From Azolla caroliniana (Eukaryota; Polypodiophyta), in assembly GCA_043228905.1 (NCBI GenBank), contig JBHGNT010000003.1, positions 3,286,001 through 3,350,000 of the forward strand: a stretch of 64,000 nucleotides of DNA, in the 5' to 3' direction. Both the position numbers and the translations under genes were made by a program. Positions 20,834 through 32,309 of the stretch are shown here, in pieces. The notes beneath the pieces were generated by a model that saw only the letters and a program-made list of their open reading frames with translations, was not told the origin of the DNA and searched no databases. Numbering within the stretch: position 1 is the first letter of the stretch; each line of letters opens with the position of its first letter.

Positions 20834-21681
20834 TTAAACAGTTTTTTGGCCTTTGCCCGTTTCGATAGAGACTTTGCCCTTGCTTCTCCCCCTCAAGTGC
20901 GGCACGTCGAGATGCTGAATACCAAGCATGTCGGTAAAGTGCTGTAACTTGTCCGATCCGAGCGGCTTGGTGAAGATTTCGACAACTTGCCGATCCGTAT
21001 GAACATACCATAGGTCAACTTCACCGCTCAGGACCCGCTCACGCACGATGTGGTAGTGCACCTCTATGTGCTTTGTGCAAGCATGGAACACAGGGTTCCT
21101 GGCGAGCTACAGGCTGCTCATGTTATCGTAGTAAATCGGGATCGGGGTCGGTACCTCGATCCGCAAGTCTCGCAGCAGTCGCCGAAGCCAGATGGCTTCA
21201 CAAGTGGCAACGGTAGCGGCCCGGTACTCAGCCTCAGTGCTTGACAAAGCCACTGTGGGCTGTTTCTTGCTACTCCACGCAACGACCGCGCTACCTATGG
21301 AGAACATGTATCCGGAAGTGGAGCGGCGATCAGACGCATCGCCGGCCCAGTCAGCATCTGTGTAACCGACAAGCTCTTCGAGTATACCTCGCCGGTATAG
21401 CAGTCCCCGGTCCTTAGTGCCGCTGACATACTGTAATATTCGTTGCGCGCACTGAAGGTGCTCCACGGTCGGCTTCTGCATGAACTGACTTACTATGCCG
21501 ACCGGATAGCTGATGTCGGGTCGAGTGATGGTTAAGTAGATCAGGCTTCGGACAACCAGTCAGAACCGTTTCTCATTGCAGGTCGGTCCGGAGTTGGGAC
21601 GGAGCTTCTGGTTCCGGTCTAGGGGTGTGGAGACAGGTCGGCAATCCGTCATGCCGAACTTATACAACATATTCAACACGT
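20834..21681 (-). pseudogene. W1 RT C-terminus and RNase H
   Basis: 21107-21481 encodes the RNase H core typical of copia (YTDADWAGDASDRRSTSGY, STEAEYRAA, IYYDN), and 20834-21091 its C-terminus (TKHIEVHYHIVRERV, DRQVVEIFTKPL). A stop at about 21107 and other frame breaks occur. Upstream, 21482-21681 matches the RT thumb (ITRPDISYPVG). W1 keeps the RNase H centre that W2 has lost. Confidence 0.85.
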
Positions 21682-22563
21682 TGTCGTGAAGAATGTGCTT
21701 CACGATATAAAAATGAGCTTAAATGTTGTATTTAATAATATTTGAGAGACTTGAACCCACATCCTTATATACGAAGTAGAATGTACATACCACTAGGCTA
21801 GGCTATTTATTTATAAAAGTGTCTAATAAATGTGCTTCATGATATAAGAATGAAGCTATATATTGTATTAAGTGAGGGACTTGAACCCTCAACCTTGTAT
21901 ACCAAGCACCAAGCATACACCACTAAGCTAGGTTAGTTATTTTAGAATGTATTTTCATCATTATAATTATCTCATATCTATTTTCATACATAGCCATCAT
22001 TCATCACATGCAATGCATGTGCGCCAAATGACGATCATGCATTACATGTAACTCATGCATTGCATGCATGCCATCCTCCCATACATTACCATATGCATGG
22101 CAACACTTATATAAAGAGGGGAAAGGGAAAACAAGGAGGGGAATCAAGAGAAAGTTAGAGAAATAAGATAATAATAAAAACAAACAAGTTAGCTTGTTGG
22201 TGAAGAGGTTCGTGTTTCAAAGTTGGAGTCAAGAGTTCGAATCAAGGGTCGGTAGAGAAAGGGTTCATCTTGCTACCAAACATTGTAAAGTTGGTAAAAT
22301 CTTGTATTCGTAATACACATCATGTTCATATCATATACTTTTTTGTCTTAAATCATACATTGTCTCTATCTTGTGTCTTGAATCATACATTGCCTCTATC
22401 TTTTATCTATACTAGTCTCTCTCTCACACATATTACTTTAAACTATTATTCTTCATATCCTTTATCTTCCTAACATTTGCACGCAAGCCTTATAAAAGTT
22501 CCTTAAACTCCCCTTAACCTTAGTCCCTGCGACTTCGCCGCACGAACCACAACTACCTCGACA
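21682..22563 (+). repeat. B 5' LTR
   Basis: 882 bp, TGTCGTGAAG...CTCGACA. It begins with a perfect hairpin (TCGTGAAG/CTTCACGA). Two antisense tRNA-like units lie at about 21745-21802 and 21873-21931, each with A-box-like and B-box-like motifs about 40 bp apart. A probable TATA (TTATATAAAG) lies at about 22108-22117. The stretch 22270-22560 is CT-rich leader. Confidence 0.9.
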
Positions 22564-22584
22564 CATTTGGTGAACCCGACGTGA
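22564..22584 (+). other. B primer binding site
   Basis: TTTGGTGAACCCGACGTGAA directly after the LTR. The same TTGGTGAACCCGACGTGAA core follows the C2 and C3 5' LTRs, so B and C share a primer tRNA. It contains TGGTGAACCC, which would pair with a tRNA ending in GGGTTCACCA. I cannot name the tRNA with confidence. Confidence 0.7.
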
Positions 22585-22602
22585 AGGCGGCGACGAGGAG
22601 AA

Positions 22603-24357
22603 ATGGAGGAGCAAATGAGGCTTATGTGTATGATGATGGAACGAGTGATGCGGGAACAAGGGATGATGGCAAGCATCGACAAAGCCGTCGACAATATTCT
22701 CGCACAAGTAGGAATCTTCGAAGGTATAAATTTAACAAAATTTCTGAAGATTTACAATGAAGAAATGCTTAAACGTGGTGTCGACGAAGCTGCAAAAATT
22801 AATAGCTTTAGTCGAGTCGCTGCGATTGGGCTACAAGAGAGGATCCAAGAGCTCCAAAGGGAGAATCAGACATGGACAACGTTCGAAAGGGCATTACTCA
22901 ATGAATACAACCTCAACGATATGTCAAGGATGACAAGGCGAGCTTTCATGGATTGGGTAGAGTCTAATAAACATTTAAGTGTTTTGGAAGTATTAAAAGA
23001 GTTTTTTGAAAGATTTGAGCAACTAAATGTTAGAGATAGAAATATAATAGTGCCAGATAAAGTAATATTGTTTCTACAAGCTACTAATATTAAAGACAAG
23101 AGGGACTTGGGAATGCTTTTAGAATATCAGAATAGTCCAAGTGGACTTACCGAAGACTGGGAGGAGGTGAAAAGGGCGTGCGCCCATTTCTGCAAAAGAA
23201 AGTTATGGTTTATGGAGTTGCCCGACAGAAATGATGAAGAAATAGGGAACAAGTCGGGAGAAAAGAAAGTAGAAGAATCACTCTTACACGAATTGGTGAA
23301 AGGTATGAAAGACTTGTTGATCAAAGTGATGAAGCTAAAATCGGGACAAAGCTCGACTTCATCAAGGCAGGGAGGTGGAATGGTCCGAAGGTGTATGTGG
23401 TGTGATAGTATCGACCACCAGAAGAAAGATTGTCAAGAGCATAGGGATGCTCTTAATCATAATAAAATCTACTATCAAGATGGCAAGATTCACTCGACAG
23501 AGACTCGACAACCACTTCAACTCAACTTTGGGCGAGGAGGAATGAAAAAGCTAATGGAAGATGTTGAGAGAGAAACGACTCAAGCGATACAATCCATGGC
23601 AACCTTAGGATTGTGCGTAGAAGACTCATATGGTGGATCTGGCTTTTGGCAAGATGTGATGGATTATGCAAGAAAAGGGAAGGTTCGAGTGGATGAATTA
23701 AAAAGAGCGGGAGATGAAATACGAAACTTCACTGGATGGAATGATTTAGTAGACGCGCTATTAGCATTCGCCCAAGTGAATGCACAAGATGTGCTAGTGG
23801 AAGAGAAACGGAAGAGAGCTGAGGAAGCTGATCCGACAAAGAGACATGAGACACGAGAACAGAAGAGAAGGGACATGGAAAAGGGTGCTACTGAGCCGAA
23901 GGAAGCTGATAAAGTAAAAGGAAAGACATGCCCATCTTTCAAGCTTGCCTCAGACATAGAAACTACGACTGATATAAAAAAGGTACTAGAAACAAGAATA
24001 CTAAATAGTAAGGTAGAATTTACTTTACGAGAAGTGTTGGGTATAGCAAAGAAAGAATTTCATGAAGTTATCATAGATATTATTAGAAGGAAGAGACAAG
24101 TGACGGAGGAAATTACGGGAGGGTGTGCAACAACACTCCAAGATTTGTATGGTGGCACCATCAATGCTACAAGTGTAAAAAACCAAAATGATGTTGGTGT
24201 CCATGAAGGGGATAAGAGTCACTATACAAGGGATCATTGGGCTCGAGCAACAACAGAGGCACCTGCAAAAATTGGGGAGCAGCAAATTCCATGTATTGCT
24301 TTGATCGATCATGGATCCGAGATTAACATGATGTCATCGGAATGTGTTTTGGATTAA
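22603..24357 (+). pseudogene. gag: B gag and start of protease
   Basis: 584 codons open from ATG at 22603. The capsid-like region (residues about 1-240) aligns with family C gag (KAVDNILAQVGIFEGINLTKFLKIYNEE). A knuckle-like CMWCDSIDHQKKDC lies at about residues 263-276 (24-residue context matches C). A conserved block, LETRILNSKVEFTLREVLGIAKKEF split here into short motifs LNSKVEFTLREV and LGIAKKEFHE, precedes protease. The protease active site is LIDHGSEIN near the end. It then terminates after SSECVLD: most of the protease found in C (about 140 residues) is deleted at about 24335. Confidence 0.85.
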
Positions 24358-27300
24358 TAGAGGATGATGAAGAAATTCAGGATATGTTTGAAGAATTAAG
24401 TTTTGAAGATACAATAACTCATTTGGAAGCAATTGAAGAAGACAACGAAATCCAAGTTCCTGTCCATTCAATCAAGATGTACAAGGTCATTGAAGAAGTT
24501 GCTCTAAAGGATCATGAAGCACATGTACTAACAAAATACAAGACAGTGGAGAAGAAGGTTCGTCCTATTGCTGCTCCACTTCCAAGGAATAGTGAAAAGG
24601 CAATCAAAGAAGCAGCCACAGAGCCAATGATCAGAGACCCACGAAAGGTAGGACTTGTGTTTACTCCGGAAACAATACAAGGGATGAAAATAGGAGGGGG
24701 TAACTTCCTATTACCCGCTGAAGAAAAGCAGTTCAGGGAGATGTTAAAAAGGCATGGAAAGGCATTCGCATTCCAACCGCAGGAAATAGGGTGTGTGGAT
24801 CCAGAAATTGTGGAGCCCATGGTTATATTCACTATCCCTCATATTCCATGGAACTTTAAGCCAATACCCATGCCTAGGGCTAGAATCCCTCAACTATTAG
24901 AACTTTTGAAAGAAAAGATAAGGATGGGTATCTTGGAACCATCGAACGCTCCTTACTCGAGTCGATGGTTCACTGTGTTAAAGAAAGATGGGCGACTTCG
25001 ATTTATCCAAGATATGCAACCCGTGAATAAGGTAACAATCCGAAACTCGGGAGTAGGGCCAATTGTGGATGAGTAGGAAGAGCTATATATTCAATGGGAG
25101 ACCTTTATTCCGGGTATGATCAATTTCAACTTGCTATCAAAAGTCGAGATATAACTTCTATCAAGACACCTATAGGGTTAGTACGGATGTGCACCTTGCC
25201 GCAAGGAGCGACCAACTCAGTGGCGCATATGATGAATGGAATGAACAAGGTACTTCGTGATTTTATTCCTCATATTACAATGCCTTTTCTAGATGATGTT
25301 CCAATTAAGGGATGCAAGGAGGAAGAGAAGAACGAGGAATTGGACGAAAGTGGTTGCCGTCAATTTGTTGCTGATCATATCAAGGATTGTGAGAAGGTGC
25401 TATTAAGGATGGAAGAAGTGCATTTGACCTTATCAGGTGTGAAGTCAATATTTGGGGCAAAAGAGATATTAATAGTTGGTCATATGTGTGGCCCATACGG
25501 GAGAAAGCCATCCCCAACCAAGGTCAATGCAATTCAAAATATGCAAGAGGAATGAATGTACATCCGTCTCAGAAGTACGAAGGTTTCTAGGGGTATGTGT
25601 TTTTTACTGTAAATGGATTCCGCATTATGCCCATTTATCTGAACCTTTATATAGACTCCTAAGAAAAGGAGAGATATTTGAATGGAGTGAAGAGCATTCA
25701 GAGGCAATGAAGAAATTGAAGTACTACTTAGCACAAGCTACACCATTAAAGCAACCTGACTACACCCGACCCATATATCTCAAAATAAACTCTAGTCCCA
25801 TTGGAATTGGATGGGTGATAAGCCAACAAGATGGGGAAGAAAGGTATCCAGTCCGATTCGGAGCAAAGGTTCTTAGTGGTCGACAAAGAAAATATGCACA
25901 GGTGAAAAGAGAGCTATGGAGGATAGTAACAGCAGTAAAGATAGACAGAGATTACTTAATTGGTGCTGAAGTAATAATAGAAACAGATTGTTTGCCTATT
26001 CTTGGTATCATAGCTAATTGTGATATTCCAGATCAAGCCATGTTAAGATGGTGTATCTATATTAGATCAGTCAACCCTGAAGTTCGACATATCTTTGGGA
26101 ATAGAAATGCAGTAGCAGATATGTTATCAAGAGCAAGGTATGAGGAAGAGGAGATTCTAGACTCAGACGATGAGGACAAAGAACAAACAGTCCTTACCAC
26201 AAGCATTTCCCGGGAAGGAGGAATGCAGTTTCTAGAAGAGGAGTATGAAGAAGAATTCAAGGAAATAGGGAAATACCTACAAACCCCTAACAAGTACAAA
26301 AGTCGATCTGGAAAAGAGTTTGCACAGTTTCGCAAGAAAGCCCATAAGTTCTTCTTGCATGAAGGATATCTATGGCGACATCCAAAAACCAAGACTGGAA
26401 ACCCGCAAAGAGTAATAGGTTCTGAAGGGCAAAGAAAGGAGATAATCAGAGAGCTGCATGACAAAGAATGGGCTGGTCATCGAGGAGTGTGGGCCACTTT
26501 CAGTAAGATTAAAGAACGATTTTGGTGGCCTCGATACTATGAGCAAATAAAAAAGTATGTGGAAACTTGTCCCACTTGTCAATATTATTCAAACGTAAAA
26601 TTTTGTGATGAATTACACCCGACATACTCACCGGGGGTGCATTACAAGTGGATGATAGATTTGGTAACAATGCCACTTGGAGTAGGACAAAAGAGATACT
26701 TGGTTCTTGCAAGAGAAGATCTAACAAATCAAGTGGAAGGTCGTTCATTGCAAACAAAAGGGACATTAGGAGTATGTCAATTCATCTTGGAGGACATTGT
26801 TTGTAGATATGGATGTATCGGGAAGATAGTGGCAAATAGGGGAGAACTCAATTCTGCGGAATCTCAAGATTTTTTCGACAAAATAGGAATTCGGCTTTCT
26901 TTGACAACGGCATACAATCCAGAAGCTAATGAAAAGGTAGAAAGGGGACATGGTCCAATAGTCAAAGCTTTGGCAAAGGCATGTAGAGGACGGGTTAGTG
27001 ATTGGCCAAAAACCTTACCTTATGCACTATGGGCTGATAGGACAACTCACAACATTGTTACTGGATATATGCCTGCAGAATTAATCACGGGACAGAAGCC
27101 AATAATGCCAATTGAAGAAAAGATAACTACATGGGCTGTGTTGCCTTGGGAATCGGAAATGAGTAGGGAAGATTTACTTGCGGTTCGAATACGACAACTT
27201 CAATCAAGGACAGAAGACATAGAAAAAGCAGCTACTAGATTGAAAGAGGCAAGAATCAAGAATAAGGACAGATTTGACAAGATGAAAAGAATACGACCAA

Positions 27301-27623
27301 GAAAGGTGCAAGAGGGAGATTGGGTATTAGTATATGATAGTAGCCTAGATAATCAATACAGTACTATTCGGAAGTTTGCAAAAAGATGGTTTGGACCTTA
27401 TGAAGTTAGGAAAATAACAGATAAAGCCACATATTTCCTCAATGAATTAGATGGGACAGAAATTCGTATCCCAATTGCAGGAAAAAGGATTAAAATATTT
27501 AAAAGGAGGGAGTCATTAGAGCCTGAATTTTATGAAGAAGTAGAAGAACTAAAAGAATTGGAAGAAGTGTTGGATGAACTCTGCACAACCAATGTGCAAG
27601 TTCAGAGGGGGTGGGTGTCGTAA
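24342..27623 (+). pseudogene. pol: B pol: RT-RNase H-integrase, inactivated
   Basis: Three frames: 24342-25076, 25094-25555 and 25476-27623, joined by frame breaks near 25070 and 25550. RT carries the unusual active site PFLDDVPIKG. RNase H reads KINSSPIG where C has TVDTSSTG, so the first catalytic Asp is gone. The integrase has the zinc finger (HRGVWATF...CPTCQYY) and core, but reads VANRGELNS where C has VADHGELDA, so the second catalytic Asp is also lost; the Glu of NPEANEKVER remains. A GPY-type module (RWFGPYEV) ends the protein, with no chromodomain. The frame passes the polypurine tract and stops at TAA in the 3' LTR. Confidence 0.88.
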
Positions 27624-28889
27624 AGAATGTGCTTCACGATATAAAAATGAGCTTAAATGTTGTATTTAATAATATTTGAGAGACTTGAACCCACATCCTT
27701 ATATACGAAGTAGAATGTACATACCACTAGGCTAGGCTATTTATTTGTAAAAGTGTAATAAATGTGCTTCATGATATAAGAATGAAGCTATATATTGTAT
27801 TAAGTAAAATTGAGGGACTTGAACCCTCAACCTTGTATACCAAGCACCAAGCATACACCACTAAGCTAGGTTAGTTATTTTAGAATGCATTTTCATCATT
27901 ATAATTATCTCATATCTATTTTCATACATAGCCATCATTCATCACATGCAATGCATGTGCGCCAAATGGCGATCATGCATTACATGTAACTCATGCATTG
28001 CATGCATGCCATCCTCCCATACATTACCATATGCATGGCAACACTTATATAAAGAGGGGAAAGGGAAAACAAGGAGGGGAATCAAGAAAGAAAGAAAGAA
28101 AGAAAGATGTGTTAACGTCTTCTAAGGCCAAATTTGGCCCATGAGATAATTGGTTTACAACAATAGAGTATTTATCCAGTCATCATAACTAAAATAAAAT
28201 TAAGTAAAAAAATAGAACTTAAACTAAAAGAGTTCTAGTAGTGTACAATATGTAGTATACTCGAAAGTGACTATACACTAAGCCTAATTTTATTTCCACC
28301 GAAGCCTCTCGAAAAGAAGTGGGGGGTCAAAGGGTCTTGATGTGGGTTCCAATGTAGAGAGTGCCCTTGCCATGGCTTCTAGGCGGTGTAGCTCACGTTC
28401 CCTTATTTTCAATATTGCTTCCACATCACGTCGAGTTGCTTTGAAACCCGGCACCCGAGGACGTCTGGTTCTTCTCTGGTTTTCTGCCTCATCAATGGAA
28501 AGGCCGAGTGGTGCAAGTGTGTCGGCATTCGTTGTCTCCTCAGGTTAGCTTGTTGGTGAAGAGGCTCGTGTTTCCAAGTTGGAGTCAAGAGTTCGAATCA
28601 AGGGTCGGTAGAGAAAGGGTTCATCTTGCTACCAAACATTGTAAAGTTGGTAAAATCTTGTATTCGTAATACACATCATGTTCATATCATATACTTTTTT
28701 GTCTTGAATCATACATTGCCTCTATCTTTTATCTATACTAGTCTCTCTCTCACACATATTACTTTAAACTATTATTCTTCATATCCTTTATCTTCCTAAC
28801 ATTTGCGCGCAATCCTTATAAAAGTTCCTTCAACTCCTCTTAACCTTAGTCCCTGCGACTTCGCCGCACGAACCACAACTACCCCGACA
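27616..28889 (+). repeat. B 3' LTR with foreign insert
   Basis: Homologous to the 5' LTR at 27616-28085 and 28542-28889, ending CCCCGACA. In between, about 40 bp of LTR are replaced by about 455 bp of unrelated DNA that begins with an (AAAG)n run (28086-28107). The tRNA-like units recur at about 27680-27740 and 27810-27875. Confidence 0.88.
28290..28541 (-). pseudogene. Captured coding fragment of unknown origin inside B 3' LTR
   Basis: On the minus strand, 83 codons are open up to TAA at 28292-28290 with no start. The composition is protein-like, rich in Glu and Arg, with a helix-like stretch (DVEAILKIRERELHRLEAM) and a distinct end (FDPPLLFERLRWK). It is unlike any retroelement protein here. 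An AT-rich segment at 28108-28289 follows the stop and could be 3' UTR. It may be the last exon of a host gene picked up by the element. I do not recognise the family. Confidence 0.4.
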
Positions 28890-31700
28890 GAGCGTACCAA
28901 TGCCTTCACGATCAGCCCATGCCCGCGCTCTACCTTCCCGTTAGCCTCTAGATTGTACGCCATAGTGAGGGAGAGCTTAACCCCTAACCAGTCAAACAAC
29001 TCTTCGGCTTCTTGCGCATCCAGCTCTCCCCGGTCAACCACTATCTTCCCACGCACCAGTAACCAGCACACCACCTCCTCGATCAGAAACCGGCGCACCG
29101 CTGCAATCGTCTTATTCTGAAATGCGCGGCCCTCCACTTGGTTCGTCAAGTCCTCCCGCGCAAGCACCAGGTACCGCAGCTGCCCTACCCCCATCAACAT
29201 CATCACCAAGTCCACCATCCACTTGAAGTGGACGGTTGGCGGGTAAGGCGGGTGTAGCTCATCCCAATGTCGGACTACAGAATGCACCTAGCAGCTCTCA
29301 CAAGTCGTTAGGAACTTATGAACATCTCGGTACAATCCTTGCCATCAATACTTCTCCTTCAGCTTTTCGAACGTGGCCCACGTCCCGCGATGTCCGGCCC
29401 AGAGACTCTCGTGATATGCCATTAGCAGAGCCTCCTGTTCTTCCTTCTTTGCCACTACCCAGAGTGGGACGCCGCCTCGCTTCTTCGGGTGTTTCCATAT
29501 GCTTCCATCCTATAGGAAGAACCAATACGCTTTCTTCTGGATCCGGTTAGCCTCTTCTCTCGTCCACACCGCATCCGGCGTCAGTGGTTTTAAGAACCTG
29601 CCAATCCGGAGCCACTCCTCGTCGTACTCGCCCTCGTCAAACTCATTAAGCTCCAGAGTGCTCCCAGCCCTCTTCGTTACATAAGCCAACTCGAAGAAGT
29701 CCATGCCAACTTCTTCGTCCTCCGAAACCATGCCGTCCTCGTCATTGAATTGTGCTCTCGAAAGCATGTCGGCCATGGCGTTGTCTTTCCCGGAGATGTG
29801 CCGTATCTCCGAATTCAAGGACTTGATGTATGCGATCCACTTGAGGATCGTCAGGTCTGGCGTCGCGCATCCGGAAACCATACCGAGGATTGGTAGCCAG
29901 TCCGTCTAAATTATTACCTCCGTCCCGATCAAGTAGTCGTCTTTATCGGCCTTGACTACTGAAACGATACCCCAAAGTTCGCGTTTAACTTGGGCATATC
30001 CTCGCTGCCGCTCACTCAGCACCTTCGCTCCAAACCGGATCGGAAACCTCATGCCACTCTCGTCCTCTTGGTTGATCACCCACCCTATCCCGGTCGGGAT
30101 CGTGTCTACCATCACGTAGATTGGAACGTCCTTGTCGTAAACCGCTTTCCGGAGTGCCCGTGCCGTAGTAAGAGCTCCTTTCAATCTCCGAACCAACTCC
30201 GTATGTTCCCTGCTCCACTCGAACTTGCGCCCTTTCTTCAACAACCCGTATAGCGGCTCCGCGACGTGTGCGTAGTGCGGAATCCAGATGTTGTAGAACG
30301 CGCACGCGCCCAAGAACCTCCAGACTTCCGTAACCGACTTGTAGTTTTCCTTCATCGCGGAGATGGCCTCTACCTTTGCAGGGGGTAGTTTCCGGCCATA
30401 AGGCCCACACAGGTGATTGACGACCATAATCTCTGCATGCCTGAAAGCCGATTTCTCTCTAGAGAAAGTGAACCGCGTGCCTTCTAGCCTTTGCAGCACC
30501 TTGTCGCAGTCGCTAATGTGGTCTGCAATGAATCTTCGGCAATCGTCCGGCCCAAGCGATTCATCTTTATCTTCCACCGGATACCCCTTTATCGGGATGT
30601 CGTCCAAGAAGGGCATGGTAATGTCTGGGATGCAGTCCCTTAGCACCTTGTTCATCGCATTTACCGTGTGCGCCACCGAGGTGGTCCCTCCTTGCGGCAG
30701 GGTACACATCCGCACTAGGTTGAGAGTGGTCCGCATCGTCGTAATGTCTCTGCTCTCTATAGCTATTTGGAATTGATCGTACCCCGAGTACATATCACCG
30801 ACCGAATAAATCGACCTTCCGACGAAGGCCTCCGTGAACTCGTCAATGTCTGGTCTGATACCTGCGTTCTAAATGGTCACCTTGTTGACCGGCTGCAGGT
30901 CCTGAATAAAGCGCAGCATGCCGTTCTTCTTCGGCACAGTAAACCACCGATTCGAATACGGGGCACTCGATGGATCGAGGATGCCCATCTCCACCTTCTG
31001 CTTTAGTAGCTCCATCACCATTGGTACCGTGAAGATCACCATTGGTTCAACGATTGTCGGGTCCACGCACCCGATCTCCTCTAGTGAAAATGCGAAGGCC
31101 TTCCCCTACCTTTCGAGCATTCTCTGAAACCGTTCCTCCTTTGCCGGTAGTAGGAAGCCACCCCCACCGACCTTGAGTTCCCGTAGCGTTTTGTCGGTGA
31201 ACTGGTGTCCTATGCCAGCCGGATTCCACAAACGACCCCCTTTATCTGCTCCTCGCAGGCCCTCCGGCAAGGGTACCGTGGCTGGCCTCACCTTCGAGTC
31301 CACAGTCTTGTACCTCGTATCTACGCGGGCCGTCCGATCCAACTCGACCCTTTCCCCGAAGTCGGCAATGACTTCGTACATCTCTACCGAGCTAACCGGA
31401 ATCACCTGGTCTTCACTAAGGCCTTCCTCGAACTCCTTCTGTAGTTCGCCGATGGTGTCATCAAAAGAGACCGCCTCCACGGCGTTGCTAATCTCTTCAT
31501 CAGCGTCGAGGACTCCACACGCCCTGAGACGTTCCTCTGCCCGTTTCCTTTCCCAGTCGATAATGCCGGTTATCGCGCAACCTCCGTTGTCAGAGACCCA
31601 AAGCCTCCTACATATAGTACAAAACTTCCTACCTATGGTACACGTGTGGGGTTCCTCCGGGGTGTCCGGACTACTGCGGCCCCACGCCTTGATAGCCATC
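28890..31700 (-). pseudogene. pol: C1 pol: RT, RNase H and partial integrase
   Basis: 31106-31699 is the pre-RT linker and start of RT. 30869-31066 and 29906-30793 carry RT (LYSGYDQFQ-like, PFLDDIPIKG) and RNase H (VMVDTIPTGIGW). 29510-29881 is the RNase H end (ISGKDNAMADMLSRAQ), and 28890-29287 is the integrase core (HFKWMVDLVMM, VDRGELDAQEAEEL, ANGKVERGHG). Separate frames indicate several indels and stops. The integrase stops at KALVR, where B begins. Confidence 0.85.
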
Positions 31701-32309
31701 TCTAAAAATCCCCTCGGCCATCACTACCAAGGGTTTCGCGGTTACGCTCGTGGTTCGGTCGCACGGTCAGGAATTGGACGAAGTGTCGTCCATCTTGGCT
31801 CTTCACGCACATGTACGCAGAGCCGTTATCTAGCACCTTTGTCTCCATGCGGGCCGCCGCTTTCTGACAAGCATTGGCGGTTTTTGGTCACTAACTTTTG
31901 CTTCAAAATCCAACTATACAGATAATGTACGGTTCGCCGAGTATCACTGGGTGTGAGGATGTCTCCTGCACGAAGAAGTGTTGATCAATCTCGACATCTC
32001 CAATCTTCACGCGTACATTCTGGCACGCCCCGTGCAGCTCTTCCGTAGCTCTTGTTGCCACGCTTATCTTCCACCCGTGCTTGGTGTTGATCGGCCACTT
32101 CCCTTTCTTATAGAAGTCCATAGACATCAACTTAATCTCGGAACCGTGGTCTATCAACGCCACCACTAGCTCATGGATGTCCCCGACCCGAACGGGGGTC
32201 TTCATAGTGGCTCTGGCCCACTACAACTTCTAATAGTGGCTTTCCGCCAACTCGTCCTCGAAGGCCATGTCTTCCAGGTGCATCCTCCACACCTCCACAA
32301 GCTTCTCCG
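31700..32309 (-). pseudogene. C1 protease region
   Basis: 31903-32205 encodes an aspartic protease (VVALIDHGSEIKLMSM, HGWKISVATRATEEL, VQETSSHPVILGEPYI). An extra ~60 bp at 31860-31921, absent from C2 and C3, interrupts the region after GEPYI. Two stops precede the protease near 32215-32230. Confidence 0.75.

Larger units (their letters stand above)
19771..21681 (-). mobile_element. W1: Ty1/copia element, 3' half only
   Basis: Minus-strand copy of family W: 3' LTR at 19771-20199, then the C-terminal extension, RNase H and RT regions running to 21681, where element B begins. The 5' half and 5' LTR are absent. The left end is a clean LTR terminus inside Y1, so W1 inserted there. Confidence 0.88.
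21682..28889 (+). mobile_element. B: AT-rich Ty3/gypsy element without chromodomain
   Basis: LTRs at 21682-22563 and 27616-28889 (the latter carrying a 455-bp foreign insert), primer site, gag, and pol ending inside the 3' LTR. Proteins align throughout with family C, but base composition is much more AT-rich. Left flank is W1, right flank is C1, and the bordering 5-mers (CACGT and GAGCG) do not match, so the ends were probably brought together by recombination. Multiple frame breaks and lost catalytic residues show it is dead. Confidence 0.92.
28890..32309 (-). mobile_element. C1: Ty3/gypsy family C fragment
   Basis: Minus-strand internal piece running from the gag-protease linker (right) to mid-integrase (left). 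No LTR is present. The left end is the B 3' LTR terminus and the right end fuses to C2 integrase at about 32310. It appears to be the remnant of an element cut by B and by recombination with C2. Confidence 0.85.

Noticed and set aside
21873-21931. tRNA gene
   Set aside because: A- and B-box-like motifs and spacing fit, but I cannot form a convincing anticodon arm or acceptor stem, and the segment is repeated as part of the LTR. Treated as tRNA-like only.
28342-28548. Plus-strand open frame in the B LTR insert
   Set aside because: The minus-strand frame over the same bases has far more protein-like composition and a natural stop.
31860-31921. Intron-like GT...AG segment on the minus strand in C1 protease
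   Set aside because: It starts GTATAG and ends GTCAG, but is only about 55 nt, shorter than usual plant introns, and removing it leaves a frame problem. More likely a small insertion.
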